Below, in pieces: positions 59,201 through 64,000 of a stretch of DNA of 64,000 nt. Each line of letters begins with the position of its first letter. The stretch's first letter is position 1. A program made the position numbers and the translations under genes. Origin of the DNA: Diphasiastrum complanatum (lineage: Eukaryota; Streptophyta; Lycopodiopsida; Lycopodiales; Lycopodiaceae); contig CM055092.1 in assembly GCA_029204225.1 (NCBI GenBank), forward strand, positions 14,060,059 to 14,124,058. Reading direction: 5' to 3'. The notes under the pieces were generated by a model. The model made no database searches, had not been told where the DNA came from, and saw only the letters and a list, made by a program, of their open reading frames with translations.

Positions 59201-62200
59201 GGTTTAAGGCATTGGATGAATTAGGGCATTAGAACCCTAAAATCAAGTTGGAACAAAGCTTGACTCAGTCAAACTTGTTCAAAGATCAAGCTATCTACGA
59301 GGACATGCACGATGAAAGGAAAAGGTGTTAAACTAAAAATTAGGTTTAAGCAAAGAAGGGTATGCAAATAAAGTTAATTTTTTGTCAAAGGTGTGGAATC
59401 AAACCAAAATGTCAAGTAAACCCAGTTGGGGTTGCATGCAGATGTGCATGTTGTTGGTTGAGGTTATCGATAGATATTTCTAAGAAGACCTAAACACCAA
59501 AAGTAGACCTAGTTAGGGTTACATGCAAGAATGCATGTTATTGGTTTTGGTTAGTTGGAGATTTCTATGAGAAATATGAAGCATACTCAAGTGAATGATA
59601 CAAGTACCACTAGGGTCGACCATATCAAGCTACTTCAAAAGGTGAAAGTTACAGAACTTTCAAGAGGGTGTCAATTATATTGGAAAAGTACCAAGAGTGC
59701 AAGCAAAGCACTATATGTGGTGTTATTAAGAATACCATTGTTTGGTACATGCTGCATGGTGCAAAAGGTTTTATCTTAGAGGGATAATTGCCTAGTAAAG
59801 TAATTTGTTTTGAAATTACTCCTTGAAACTTTGCAAGGGAGTTGGTTTTAAAATTTGTTTGCAATTTTTTATTGTCGCAAACGATAAGTTCATTGTTATA
59901 GGTTGCACTTGTAACAAGCTATGTTGGAAGTTTAGTTCAAAAAGCAAGTTGAACTCCAAGAGGGAGTTTGGTCCATTAACATGTATTTTTTGTACTTGGA
60001 CACAACAAGCGAGTTATCATTCTGCTTTATGTAAGTTTGAGAAAGACGAAGTTGCCAAGGAGCAATGCAGGAATCAACACAAGTGGAGCCAATTACTTAT
60101 GAAGTACAAGTTTTTAACATGGGTGTTGATGCAGGAGATTTGAAGATCTTTTGTATGACATTTGTAGATCCATTTCTTATTTTTGATTGCTGTGATGGTG
60201 CTATGGTAATCAAAGAGTCACATTTTTGTTATGGATGTTGGTGAGATCTTTACTTCGAAGATGCTCAAACTTCAAAGAGACCGAAGGAGTCAATCTTCAA
60301 GCAACGAAGTTCTCAAAATTACAACAAAGGCTAATATTATTGATCAAAGGAGAGTCAAAGAATTAGGTGATATGCTACACTCATGGTTTATGGAGGTCAA
60401 TAAAGACATTGAGGTCATGTGATCACAAATCTTACATCAAAATTGAGGATCTTCATTGCATGATTGTGATAGAGGATACACATGCGTACCTATGTTACAC
60501 ATAGATGTTATTAACAATGTAAACATTAAGGGGGAGTGTTGGAAGTAATGTTTAATTGTTACCCATTAATGTTTAATTAGGACATTAATGCCAAGCCTGC
60601 GTGCTATGACTAGGGCTGAGTTTGGTAGTGATAGACTTAGACTTAGGCATACATCAAGTTAAGTTAGACTAGAGTCAAAGTTAGACCTAAGTCATGAGTT
60701 GACTAGGGCACATGCAAGCACACTAATGAGAAGAGTGACAAGTGTACATACATGAAAAAAGCAAGTAAAAGCATAGTCATGCATAGGGTAGCGTATCATG
60801 GGTAGATGATAGCTATTCTTAGATGGCCTATTTTTGGTAGTGATAGACTTAGACTTAGGCTTACATCAAATTAAGTTAGACTAGAGTCAAAGTTAGACCT
60901 AAGTCAAAAGTTGATTAGGGCACACACTAATGAGAAGAGTGACAAGCGTATGGATACAAGGTTGCAGGTAAGCTTCAGCTTGAAGGATACATCAATTCAG
61001 ATTGGACAAATAATAGAGAAAATCATAGGTCTACTTCGAGCTATGCTTTTTCCCTTGCTTCTTGGACAATTTATTGTAGTAAGAAGCAGCCCACCAAGGC
61101 TCTATAATTGATGGAAGCTGAGTACAAGGAAACTTCGAAGGCTGCTTGTGAGGAAATTTGGCTTAGGAGGCTACTTGGTGATGTCTCGATAGCCAAAGTT
61201 GTATTCAACTGGCCAAGCCTATGTCTCATGAACATACAAGGCACATAGAGGTGGATCAACACTTCATAGAGAGAAGGTGTAGAGATAAAATTAGCTCATT
61301 CATTGTGACACTAGACCAACCAGCAACCATCTATAATATAGCTATTAGTTAAGAGAAATTTGAGAAATTTCAATGGATGCTAGGTGTTAGTGTAAATAAT
61401 ATAGCCATCAAGGCCGGATGTTAAAATGAATGCCTATCTAACCAGCTTTGTATATTTGTAACTTGTAAGTTGTGCATATGCAATAGGGTTATGAATCAAA
61501 TACATTGTGAACCCCACTTATGCAAATTTAGCAAGTAGGTCAAGTAGGACACATGGTCCACTTGACATCTAGAGCTGAATTTAGTATGATACGTCTCATG
61601 CAAACCCATAGAGCATGTATCACATGTGGCACCCAAGATCTTTTGGATCTTGAGGGGTTACCATGCTCTCCCACTAAGTGATTATTCACTTGTTAAAATC
61701 CATCTCTCTTGTCACGGAGCTAGAGCTTTGGTGTTTGCGCACTTTTTTTATTCTAGCTTGGACAGAAAAATTAAATGGGCATATATATTTTGCGATTCAA
61801 TCATCTTTTTTGAATGAAATATCGGGACATTATCATTACGTTTGCTACAAATTTCTTCTTTGCAACAAGCTGTGCTGGCATTGCGATGATACGTCAAAAT
61901 CTTGTAATTATTTTTTGGAGGTCTTTAACATGCGCTCGCACGCATGCACACACAAAAAACAGTGGTTGAATTTGTGTGCCTGTTCTAGATGCTGTCTGCT
62001 GCTGCCCACCTTATGCTTAAAATGAACATTTCCATGGCTGGAGCTACGTTGCTAGTCTTCATCATATTCAAGCCACACACTGAGACTACTTTTGACAAGC
62101 AAGTTACATCGATCAGCAATCATGAAATGATGTGCAAGTCTGATACATACCCTGATTCTCAGAAGGATGGACAGAAACCTCATCAGCATGCTGCTCCAAG

Positions 62201-62976
62201 TAGCGCCTTATACCAGCGCTAATTATGCCCAAAAACACGTCATTTACAGTCTGCATTATTGTCAAAGGAAAGATAGCTGTAGTTTTGACTTGATTAAGTT
62301 CTAGAAAGAAATTGCAGCAATCTTATGTTAAGCATCTACACATAAAGCAGTGACGTTTTATGACTTGAGGGAATCTTGTAAGAAAGTCACAAAGTTTAGG
62401 TACCCCTCCAACTGCATTCTTCACAATGCGCATATCGTCCATTCTAATGCTTCCAGTGTAGAGAGATTTTGGACTGTGTTCAACACCAGAGAAACCTTTC
62501 AGTGGTGTCTGGCTGTCTTTAACACCTAACAGCAATAGAAAAAACTTCCCAACCTCAATAAGTGTGCACCATATAACAATAAGCATCCTCCAGAATAGAA
62601 AAATGTAACCCTTCATTGATTCGGCCTTTTTTTGGTTGGAGTTTAGGCCAGGCCGAACAGATGGTAGGGAATCGGGATTAGCCACACTTCGGGTGCTGGC
62701 CAAGAACAAAGACATTAAAGATATGCCATCACCCAAAGAATGATGAAGCCTAAGTATCAAACTTGCTGCAGCATCTGCAGATTCAAAATTTAAAACATGA
62801 ACTTCCCATAATGGCCGAGATCGATCGAGTGGTGGTGCCAAACCGAGTCCTGCTGCATATTTTTCAATTCTCCTGTCAGATTCCAGATTCATAGCTGATG
62901 CTAGGGGTACAACTATGTGATCATCAAGGTTAACTTCTGTTCGCACCCAATATTCAGACCCATGCTTGTCTTTTTC
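22707..62976 (-). CDS. WSD1-like wax ester synthase/diacylglycerol O-acyltransferase, 5' partial, six exons
   Basis: The encoded enzyme family joins acyl-CoA to fatty alcohols or diacylglycerol, making wax esters or triacylglycerol, usually at the ER, for cuticular wax. Exons (minus strand): 62,976-62,404; 62,250-62,151; 47,043-46,955; 29,776-29,567; 23,170-23,033; 22,859-22,707. They sum to 1,263 nt, 420 codons plus TAA, with no frame break. The active-site motif HHSLGDG is at 62,745-62,725, and a hydrophobic, probably membrane-embedded stretch follows. The C-terminal WS/DGAT domain shows [35 protein letters not shown] and GNPITYIVP. All internal introns have GT-AG ends. The first exon (about 60 to 80 residues, including the start) lies beyond the right edge. 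All catalytic features are intact, so it may be functional despite introns of up to 17 kb. The exact WSD paralogue is unknown. Confidence 0.9.
22888..22953. repeat. 33-bp tandem duplication inside WSD intron 6
   Basis: TAAGCTCATGCAACTGGCTT occurs at 22,888 and again at 22,921, with the following TAGATCTCCT also repeated. The period is 33 bp, with two nearly perfect copies. Confidence 0.9.
23033..23170 (-). CDS. WSD exon 6
   Basis: The acceptor is TTTCAG before GCTGCGGCC and the donor is GCTCAG before GTGTGA. Its 46 codons, in phase, read [20 protein letters not shown] followed by [20 protein letters not shown]. This is the most conserved part of the C-terminal domain. Confidence 0.93.
23171..24833. 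other. WSD intron 5, proximal part, no gene recognised
   Basis: About 1.7 kb of intron without recognisable transposon protein. Short ORFs near 24,108-24,346 overlap on both strands and look like chance. Confidence 0.4.
24834..24857. repeat. Run of 24 C
   Basis: An uninterrupted C tract (G tract on the transcribed minus strand) lies inside WSD intron 5. Its length may be unreliable because homopolymers are hard to sequence. Confidence 0.9.
25071..25455. mobile_element. Complete non-autonomous hAT (MITE), 369 bp, with 8-bp target duplication
   Basis: The element spans 25,079-25,447. It starts CATAGAATTAATGAACCG and ends GAACCGTGGGTTCTATG, giving CATAGAA terminal inverted repeats. It is flanked by GTTGACAT at 25,071-25,078 and 25,448-25,455, an 8-bp target duplication typical of hAT transposition. 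Both subterminal regions are packed with AACCGT/ACGGTT words in both orientations. The middle holds tandem CAGGTCTGTGTGG words and TTAA runs. It has no coding capacity, so it needs transposase from elsewhere. Confidence 0.88.
25636..26113 (+). repeat. Copia 3' LTR with polypurine tract
   Basis: The repeat starts TGTTGGAATG after AAGGAGGG and ends TTCTATTTCCTACA, 478 bp. It matches, in inverse orientation, the LTR at 55,732-56,085. The polypurine tract in front marks it as a 3' LTR whose internal region has been lost, apart from perhaps 150 bp of 3' untranslated sequence upstream. Confidence 0.8.
26266..26303. repeat. GA-rich microsatellite
   Basis: Imperfect GA repeat with AAAG interruptions. 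Confidence 0.85.
26360..26640. mobile_element. Two hAT-like ends head to head (copies B1 and B2)
   Basis: B1 on the minus strand runs from the inner motif GGGCAATATGGGTATC (26,395-26,410) to a terminus CGTAGATGCA near 26,506, with words such as ACGAATCGTAG. An AT-rich linker of 18 bp follows. B2 on the plus strand then starts CAGAGTTGCAG at 26,525 with words GATCGCGATCCG and CCCGGATCGCG, followed by a T-rich run. Both have the layout of copy A at 21,750 but different words. Confidence 0.45.
27000..27385. mobile_element. Cluster of hAT-like ends (copies C1, C2, C3)
   Basis: C1 (minus) has its terminus CAAAGTTGCAGG at 27,131 and inner motif GTGCCAATATGAGTATC at 27,049-27,033. C3 (plus) starts CATAGTTGCA at 27,265 and has words GCATTTCCAGAAATGCG and ACGCGTTTCTGG, a T run and GTGGGCAATATG at 27,359. 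Between them lies a GC-rich core (C2, about 27,150-27,246) built of CGCGTCC/GGACACG words and flanked on both sides by near-identical CTTTGATATA...ATATATA sequence. Confidence 0.45.
27386..28119. other. WSD intron 5, no gene recognised
   Basis: ORFs here on both strands are mutually overlapping and match nothing I know. This may be the interior of the hAT-like copy C3. Confidence 0.3.
28120..28995 (+). pseudogene. LINE-type retrotransposon C-terminal remnant
   Basis: In shifting frames the plus strand shows LLYGCECWG near 28,334-28,355, a motif found after the RT domain of plant LINEs. Tracts such as [20 protein letters not shown] near 28,690 follow, and then a zinc-like end [14 protein letters not shown] near 28,890. 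A second similar finger, [19 protein letters not shown], is seen near 28,155-28,210. No RT core is present and many stops occur, so it is a dead 5'-truncated tail. I infer the LINE type from these motifs alone. Confidence 0.5.
29175..29246. repeat. CT microsatellite, 72 bp
   Basis: An almost perfect CT dinucleotide array about 320 bp from WSD exon 5, inside the downstream intron. Confidence 0.95.
29567..29776 (-). CDS. WSD exon 5
   Basis: The acceptor is ATCCAG before GAACTAGC and the donor is GCTAAG before GTACTC. It has 70 codons in phase 0 starting ELASMMKGG. It includes [13 protein letters not shown] and [17 protein letters not shown] then [19 protein letters not shown], all typical of WSD proteins. 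Confidence 0.93.
30176..30330 (+). mobile_element. hAT-like end (copy D)
   Basis: CATAGATGCA at 30,176 is followed by GCGTTTCTAGAAACGCG and related words, a T-rich run and GTGGGCAATATGGGTATC at 30,268. The following block ending GGGCATTGCATTTATGT resembles, in inverse, the block at 26,358-26,380. A related word cluster (GTTTCTAGAAAC) at 30,430-30,490 may be the other end of the same element. Confidence 0.45.
30500..33265. other. WSD intron 4, no gene recognised
   Basis: Mostly AT-rich. A GC-richer block at about 31,560-32,230 has overlapping ORFs on both strands without family resemblance and could be LTR sequence. I see nothing supportable. Confidence 0.35.
33333..33619 (-). repeat. 3' LTR of the chromovirus (287 bp)
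   Basis: The minus strand runs TGTTACGAGCTC ... ATCTATTACA. It is identical to the other LTR as far as I can compare, except that about 70 bp near 33,488 are missing. Confidence 0.93.
33631..38409 (-). CDS. Chromovirus Gag-Pol polyprotein, 1,592 aa, intact
   Basis: A single ORF encodes all retrotransposition proteins. Domain order: an acidic/coiled N-terminus (residues 1-80); Gag with zinc knuckle [14 protein letters not shown] (about 343-356); protease with [10 protein letters not shown] (about 430); RT with [13 protein letters not shown]-type blocks and FLDDILVYS (about 780); RNase H with [14 protein letters not shown] (about 925). Integrase follows with an HHCC zinc region (about 1,180-1,215), [17 protein letters not shown] and [13 protein letters not shown]. 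The C-terminal chromodomain reads [17 protein letters not shown] (about 1,553-1,575). The chromodomain directs integration to marked chromatin. All catalytic positions look intact, except that protease has Asp where Ser or Thr is usual (DDG in place of DSG/DTG). Full length with no stop. Confidence 0.96.
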   Translation of the reverse strand: MTTPQGPDQPQERGFDELETEALAYRKGKEPMEVEEQEQFAEELDELVTKEQFLQLVTEVDELKLALANFKSSVDDSFAELKNLILSSAKGSLPSTSQLSPSPLPSVSGETLRSHPSVFKDLKPPTFNGEEKDRNADILQTFLSKWKNIHALKQTPDHLQAIEASLSLGPMAYKWWLNLQETGQTPRSWKAFEEAFLREFLPENELDRAWEAWERTVMDKSLIQYISQYREAILKIKNMDDYQKIRGFVRGLKDEYKVEVQRNSPTTLEQALRYAQIYDDSVGRKRARQQPLSEQLPQKDFQFKKKFLKRKKEDKFKGEAPQKRPSHIQPLKPDDFEKAKQERLCFVCMGKGHTVRQCPKGPFTKKDKKQVHLVQTVCFPSDSAASEIKVYHEDHEHCCQLTSAMLARPFSFGPHDLVRMHGKVGNQSVRVMVDDGATHNFINHTLVKKLKLPEVPSQHRYIVSLAKGEDKKIWETMVSKLNLGIQGYQDQINFQIMHLDRTDIVLGRDWLYSLGPSLHRNYQENTLSFQYKGREIQLHGEHDVPNSPMVCSSELCQLIGDEDHQVFLCDFQFIPEVSISSSIQQKISKLETLLSKFKDVFPEDLPHGLPPSREVDHVINLVPGAAPVSKPPYRVSRTEDEEITRQLTDYLGKGQIQTSSSPWASPVLLVKKKEGSMRLCVDYRALNKVTIKNKYPMPRADELFDQLDRAKFFSKIDLRSGYHQVRIKSEDVSKTAFRTRHGHYEFKVMPFGLTNAPATFMTLMNSVLRPYLGKFVVVFLDDILVYSKTRKEHLKHLRKVFRLLRKHKLYAKQSKCEFFVEEVAYLGHIISSDGIKMDPNKVKAILSWLRPQNILELQIFLGLAGYYRRFVKEYAQIAVPMTNLLKGKGKEFIWESAQQESFDALKTALATAPVLKVVDPNQPFVVETDASDFAVGAVLTQGGRPVAFESKKLEPAQTRYSAYEKELFSIVHALKTWRHYLYGANFEVLTDHESLRYLCNQPELRGRKARWAELMQEFDMSIRYRRGKFNTVADALSRMPMINELSFTQIRNELLESLRGKCQHDAFFSIIWNSVQNRQLQTPEPVPGAGASSSKNTAASVEDDDESEYTSSDDVEDSEPVLPKQTPVVEGQLTQGFKWKQYSIQDEYLLYRDRVCVPNSEDYRQQVLYECHDNPSAGHPGIQKTYELLRRQFFWPSMKKDVHQYVTSCQKCQVNKAERLKAGGLLHPLEIPAGKWESISMDFIVGLPKTQKGNDAIWVTVDRLTKMAHFIPTKTTVRAPELARLFVDGLFKLYGLPSGIVSDRDSKFTGNFWKAVFHHLHTKLNMSTTDHPQTDGQTERVNQVLEDMLRAYVSKRQTNWEEYLSILEFAYNSTKHPATGYSPFMLMYGFQPCSPTAVGFKQEKVEAARNFLEDLNQMIEHVKSSIRQSQDRARHYADPHRRDVQFSTGEKVYLRVPVDSKTLKSGVCAKLSPRYCGPFTISRRLGEVTYELELPHSSKVFPVFHVSQLRKALTRSDNLVGDSVLVLPLDPQQPPHEPEEILDSRETQTRHTLYREYLVKWNDQPVENATWERGSVLRKIFPDFVLEDQDGS
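38410..39106 (-). other. Chromovirus 5' leader
   Basis: About 700 bp between primer site and the Gag start. Short ORFs here are not conserved features. Confidence 0.7.
39107..39119 (-). promoter_or_regulatory. Primer binding site of the chromovirus
   Basis: The minus strand reads TGGTATCAGAGCC, matching the 3' end of initiator tRNA-Met, one base after the LTR end. Confidence 0.93.
39121..39477 (-). repeat. 5' LTR of the chromovirus (357 bp)
   Basis: Bounded by TG and CA, it matches 33,333-33,619 apart from the 70-bp segment at about 39,275-39,345 that is absent there. It should hold the element promoter. Confidence 0.93.
39620..39870. repeat. Minisatellite, about 84-bp unit, 3 copies
   Basis: GCATGTGGGGGAGCAATACA-type units start near 39,661, 39,745 and 39,830. 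They include GGACCCAATC and CACATGGGCA/CTGTGGAGGAGCAGACC segments. The array lies in the 3' region of hAT1. ORFs on either strand follow the repeat and are not credible genes. Confidence 0.85.
39935..40125. repeat. GAGAGGCTGTGA-type short tandem repeat
   Basis: Variants of GTGAGAGGCTGTGAGAG and GAGAGCCAGTGAGAG alternate for about 190 bp. The array directly precedes a plus-strand ORF and adds to the word-repeat character of this hAT. Confidence 0.8.
40143..40487 (+). pseudogene. Charged coiled-coil-like ORF, convergent with hAT1 transposase
   Basis: The frame from ATG at 40,143 to TAG at 40,485 (114 codons) is broken by two TAG stops at codons 25 and 34. Both stand where Gln would fit the surrounding Arg/Lys/Glu-rich helix. 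The remainder is natural-looking: [20 protein letters not shown], an Ala-Pro linker, then [20 protein letters not shown] and an acidic end. No family is recognised. It lies tail to tail with the transposase, about 90 bp away, inside the hAT1 3' region. It may be a second transposon gene or a captured host fragment. Confidence 0.45.
40574..43769 (-). pseudogene. hAT1 transposase (DUF659 and hAT dimerisation domains)
   Basis: hAT transposases cut and paste their element with an RNase H-like DDE core. On the minus strand: a Pro-rich N-terminal region (43,769 to about 43,150); DUF659-type core with [20 protein letters not shown] near 42,840 (first catalytic Asp); [12 protein letters not shown] near 42,660 (second Asp); further core fragments to 41,700; then [20 protein letters not shown] near 41,590-41,530 (dimerisation region with the catalytic Glu). 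An acidic, probably disordered tail follows (41,179 to 40,574). In-frame TAG (42,783) and TAA stops interrupt the core, and no BED finger is seen. It is probably inactive. Confidence 0.85.
43791..45050. other. WSD intron 4, no gene recognised; ACATGCAA word cluster
   Basis: The stretch 44,812-44,905 repeats ACATGCA/CATGCAAC words about eight times. The region around 44,150-44,450 has faint coding character in broken frames that I could not assign. Confidence 0.35.
45051..45665 (-). repeat. Possible LTR fragment
   Basis: On the minus strand ATTATAAAAGGGGC near 45,260-45,275 resembles an LTR TATA box. The surrounding sequence has no ORF of note. No partner copy or primer site was found, so this is only a suggestion. 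Confidence 0.2.
46019..46285. repeat. Direct repeat, 179-bp spacing
   Basis: About 75 bp beginning TATCATAGAACAATATACAT occur at 46,021 and again at 46,200 with few differences. The spacing sequence also shares TATATATGAC/TATATATGAT words. Confidence 0.8.
46955..47043 (-). CDS. WSD exon 4 (89 nt, isolated between giant introns)
   Basis: It reads [20 protein letters not shown] then RPKAGLQ, the conserved central block of the WS/DGAT C-terminal domain. The acceptor ACTGCAG before GTAAGG and the donor TTACAG before GTAATA give 89 nt, which joins exon 3 in frame (G plus GT makes Gly). Introns of 15.1 kb and 17.2 kb flank it. An alternative acceptor at 47,058 would not fit the phase. Confidence 0.85.
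47044..47825. other. WSD intron 3 adjoining exon 4, no gene recognised
   Basis: AT-rich sequence with no supportable ORF or repeat. Confidence 0.4.
48607..48618 (+). promoter_or_regulatory. Primer binding site of gypsy D
   Basis: TGGTATTAGAGC differs by one base from the standard tRNA-Met site and lies two bases after the LTR end (GACA). Confidence 0.75.
49007..49603 (+). pseudogene. Gypsy D gag fragment
   Basis: The frame starts with ATG at 49,007 and has in-frame TAA (about 49,094) and TAG (about 49,211). It continues through [20 protein letters not shown] and [20 protein letters not shown] to [20 protein letters not shown] and [16 protein letters not shown]. This is the retrotransposon Gag capsid domain. 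It is cut at 49,603 before the zinc knuckle. Confidence 0.85.
49604..54230 (-). mobile_element. hAT2 transposon
   Basis: The left part (49,604-49,712) begins in the interrupted gag of gypsy D. It consists of GAATCG/CGATTC and TTCGAA words followed by GGGTTTTTTTTTT. The transposase with BED finger, DUF659 core and dimerisation domain is on the minus strand (53,957 to 50,359). Intron-like spacers are full of AACTTCTAA/ACTTACAA words. The right border near 54,230 adjoins a truncated copia gag. It lacks matching words, so the right terminus could not be defined and no target duplication was found. Confidence 0.65.
50359..53957 (-). pseudogene. hAT2 transposase with BED zinc finger
   Basis: Exon-like blocks on the minus strand: BED finger [20 protein letters not shown] (53,957-53,704); a linker plus [10 protein letters not shown] (53,340-52,978); [20 protein letters not shown], first Asp (about 52,680-52,476); [13 protein letters not shown], second Asp, through to [20 protein letters not shown] (52,310-51,740). 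Then come [15 protein letters not shown] (51,620-51,410), [20 protein letters not shown] with the catalytic Glu (about 51,190-50,956), and an acidic tail ending in TGA at 50,359. Plausible GT-AG borders separate the blocks. Lesions: a TAG at 51,967 and a frame change near 53,200. The catalytic triad is kept, so damage is slight. Confidence 0.85.
54288..55166 (-). pseudogene. Copia F gag
   Basis: An uninterrupted frame of 292 codons reads [54 protein letters not shown] and [20 protein letters not shown], all typical of copia Gag (UBN2-type). Lys/Gly repeats follow ([10 protein letters not shown]). The zinc knuckle expected after this point is lost to truncation. Gag alone cannot support transposition. 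Confidence 0.85.
55717..55731 (-). promoter_or_regulatory. Primer binding site of copia F
   Basis: The minus strand reads TGGTATCAGAGCCTC next to the LTR end (TTCCTACA), the standard tRNA-Met site. Confidence 0.92.
55732..56085 (-). repeat. 5' LTR of copia F (truncated)
   Basis: 354 bp align in inverse orientation with the plus-strand LTR at 25,636-26,113, but the outer end is missing. An internal ATAGTCAA word repeat is shared with fewer copies than in the other LTR. Confidence 0.85.
56086..57760 (+). mobile_element. Gypsy element E, internally deleted mini-element
   Basis: Plus strand: end of a 5' LTR (56,086-56,276), primer site TGGTATCAAAG at 56,279, leader, then one reading frame joining parts of Gag, RT and the integrase C-terminus. 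Two large internal deletions are implied. The family is that of gypsy D. Confidence 0.78.
56776..57744 (+). pseudogene. Fused Gag-RT-integrase remnant of gypsy E
   Basis: Gag N-terminus ([49 protein letters not shown]) runs to a TGA at 57,151. In the same frame it is followed by [69 protein letters not shown] and the active site FVDDIMIYS near 57,550. After [12 protein letters not shown] the frame jumps directly to LSPRYCGP, wording from the integrase C-terminal region, and stops at 57,742. Protease, most of Gag, RNase H and the integrase core are missing. Confidence 0.85.
57770..60950 (+). mobile_element. Non-autonomous LTR element (LARD-like)
   Basis: A primer-site-like TGGTATTAGAAC at 57,947 follows GCTTACAACA, an LTR-type end. 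At 60,530 the polypurine tract AAGGGGGAG is followed by TGTTGGAAGT, an LTR-type start. The 2.6 kb between them contain no recognisable Gag or Pol, only broken frames. This fits a large retrotransposon derivative moved by other elements. The two LTR parts do not overlap, so I cannot prove that they belong together. Confidence 0.5.
58251..59511. repeat. Tandem duplication, 644-bp unit
   Basis: 58,251-58,894 and 58,895-59,511 are near-identical, with a few substitutions and small indels. Both start ACAAGTGGTTGACTC and end with AAAGTAGACCTA repeats. Each contains the same ORF start ([12 protein letters not shown]), but frames diverge through indels, so no conserved protein is implied. Confidence 0.95.
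60537..60951 (+). repeat. 3' LTR fragment with internal direct repeat
   Basis: The LTR-like start TGTTGGAAGTAATGTTTAAT shares about 100 bp with the gypsy D LTR at 47,826. Two copies of a segment of about 120 bp beginning TTTGGTAGTGATAGACTTAG lie at 60,621 and 60,833 (spacing 212 bp). Confidence 0.75.
60972..61405 (+). pseudogene. Copia RNase H remnant (element G)
   Basis: Reading frames show [60 protein letters not shown] and then [12 protein letters not shown] and [12 protein letters not shown]. This is the full consensus order of copia RNase H and its C-terminal tail. A TAG near 61,108 and one near 61,348 interrupt it. Upstream RT and integrase are missing. Confidence 0.85.
61419..62150 (+). 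repeat. Probable 3' LTR of copia G and adjoining intron
   Basis: TGTTAAAATGAATGCC follows a purine-rich AAGGCCGGA directly after the RNase H end, as expected for a 3' LTR. The right border is unclear, and WSD exon 3 begins at 62,151. Confidence 0.5.
62151..62250 (-). CDS. WSD exon 3
   Basis: The acceptor is ATGCAG before ACTGTAAAT and the donor is CAGG before GTATGTATC (a strong plant donor). It encodes [20 protein letters not shown] plus a short variable tail. Length is 100 nt, which leaves one base to be completed by exon 4. An earlier in-frame donor at 62,179 (GAG before GTTTCT) would not keep frame with exon 4. Confidence 0.85.
62404..62976 (-). CDS. WSD exon 2 (first exon in window)
   Basis: The acceptor is CTGCAG before GAAAAAGAC, the donor is GGAGGG before GTACCT, and the exon holds 191 codons. 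It carries the N-terminal acyltransferase domain with [10 protein letters not shown], the catalytic HHSLGDG, and the hydrophobic stretch [20 protein letters not shown]. It ends in RIVKNAVGG, directly before the TVNDV block of the next exon. The family's N-terminus is missing upstream. Confidence 0.92.
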
Positions 62977-64000
62977 CTGCAGTACAGAAAGGCTTTAGCT
63001 ACTGCAGTACCAATATATCCCAGAATACCAACAAAATCTAGTCAGCTCAAGTTATATAACACATAAGCATTTGAAGATCTGGACATCAGACATGAGCGAT
63101 GACAATCCAGCAACCGAGAATTTGAAAGTTATGTTCCTTACAAAGTTTGAAGGATGTTGACTTCCAAGCAACCCACACTTGTTTTCTAATGTAACGGATT
63201 TTAGAATCAATAGAACAAATACAGGATTCTAAAGTTTAAGTTTCCAAGGACATTAGATTCACTAAGCTTATTAAAATGATTTATTTCACAATAGACAGTT
63301 TGGATATATGATCATATGTATCCTAGTTTTATTTGTGAGAACCTGAATTTTGCACAATGGCTGGACAGTCAATATCGAGGGACGAAAAATCAAAAGCTTC
63401 AAAAGGCGAAAGAGTCATAGATTCCAAAATTGGATGGCATTATCCCTTACATACTCCATTCACTAATTAAGAATGCTCAGATTTATAATCAGATCCCGAA
63501 CTGCCTAAGAACCTTATTCTGGTCCTTATACATTGAAGTATTGAGATACTACTAGTGCCTTACTATCACCCAAACTACCAGTGCCTTAATTTTACCTGAA
63601 ATCCTCAATACATTGTTAAAATCAGAGGTTATGAACCTCATTTGGATCAATTATGGACTTGGCTCTTCCCATTCGCCACGTCCATTCGCACCAAGAAAGC
63701 CTCGGGCCCTCTATTTAATTGTTCACTGACATTTAGACTATATGGTTGGCCTTGGGCCCTATTATTCATCTATTGACATATCACCTTGGAGGGGACCCTC
63801 TTGGAAAGCACACTATTTTCCCTTCCAGTTGACTCTTATCCTCTGGACCCCTTTTTAGGGCTTCCTGTTGGGTATAAGTAGGACTCCAATGTCACTTTCA
63901 CTTTCAGTTTATGATATGGATCTCTCTCTTTTAGCCTCCTTGGTCTCTCTTTCTTGCTTTCTAGGATTAAGTCTTGCTTTTGTGCTACTTTCTAGTTTAG
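62977..64000. other. WSD intron 1 (partial), no exon 1 seen
   Basis: I scanned the minus strand for the WSD N-terminus (LSPxxxLF and HPRFSS-like wording) and found none. The first exon must therefore lie to the right of the window. The last 350 bp contain a TATA-like GGGTATAAGTAGG near 63,870 on the plus strand and pyrimidine-rich sequence, perhaps an LTR. Confidence 0.5.

Noticed and set aside
58287-59224. Two similar ORFs starting [12 protein letters not shown]
   Set aside because: They come from the 644-bp tandem duplication. Small indels change the frame between copies, so no protein is conserved.
62179-62250. Shorter version of WSD exon 3 with donor at 62,178
   Set aside because: It would be in phase by itself but leaves no acceptor in frame for exon 4. 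The GTATGT donor at 62,150 fits.
62977-64000. Search for WSD exon 1 and promoter
   Set aside because: No N-terminal WSD wording on the minus strand. The TATA-like sequence near 63,870 is on the wrong strand for the gene.
1-64000. tRNA, rRNA, CRISPR arrays and bacterial operons
   Set aside because: No such sequences were seen. The primer sites are the only tRNA-related matches, and the gene structure is that of a plant nuclear genome.

Overview
This is a transposon-rich plant nuclear window. The evidence is a split wax-ester-synthase-type gene with plant-like introns, plus Ty3/gypsy, Ty1/copia, LINE and hAT elements using tRNA-Met-type primer sites. Introns of 6 to 17 kb stuffed with nested elements point to a large-genome plant. 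A gymnosperm-like genome would fit, but the sequence does not prove it. I see no rRNA, tRNA, CRISPR or prokaryotic features.

The only host gene I can support is a minus-strand WSD1-like O-acyltransferase (wax ester synthase/diacylglycerol acyltransferase family). It is spread over six exons from 62,976 down to 22,707 and continues past the right edge, where the first exon must lie. The exons join in one uninterrupted frame of 1,263 nt (420 codons plus stop). They carry the HHxxxDG active site and the C-terminal WS/DGAT domain. Introns of about 6.4, 17.2 and 15.1 kb hold most of the window's transposons.

Layout. 1-2,560: repeats and unassigned DNA. 2,561 to about 9,980: decayed plus-strand Tat/Athila-like gypsy with an extra coiled-coil ORF after integrase. 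About 9,985-15,322: decayed minus-strand gypsy with its 5' LTR. 15,715-20,887: two internally deleted copies of one copia family, tail to tail. 20,888-22,706: intergenic DNA 3' of the WSD gene. 22,707-29,776: WSD exons 7, 6 and 5, with an intron holding a 369-bp hAT-type MITE, a copia 3' LTR, hAT-like ends and a LINE tail. 29,777-46,954: an intron with a hAT element (hAT1) whose terminus is split by a complete, very young chromovirus (33,333-39,477). 46,955-47,043: exon 4. 47,044-62,150: an intron with a truncated gypsy, a second hAT (hAT2), copia and gypsy deletion derivatives, a large non-autonomous LTR element with a 644-bp tandem duplication, and a copia RNase H tail. 62,151-62,976: exons 3 and 2. 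62,977-64,000: intron 1.

The most unusual pattern is a set of hAT-like ends. Several begin with CATAG-type termini followed by a short word repeated in both orientations. The word differs from copy to copy (AACCGT, GGTACC, GATCCG, GTTTCTAGAAAC and others), while the layout (terminus, words, T-rich run, conserved inner motif) is kept.
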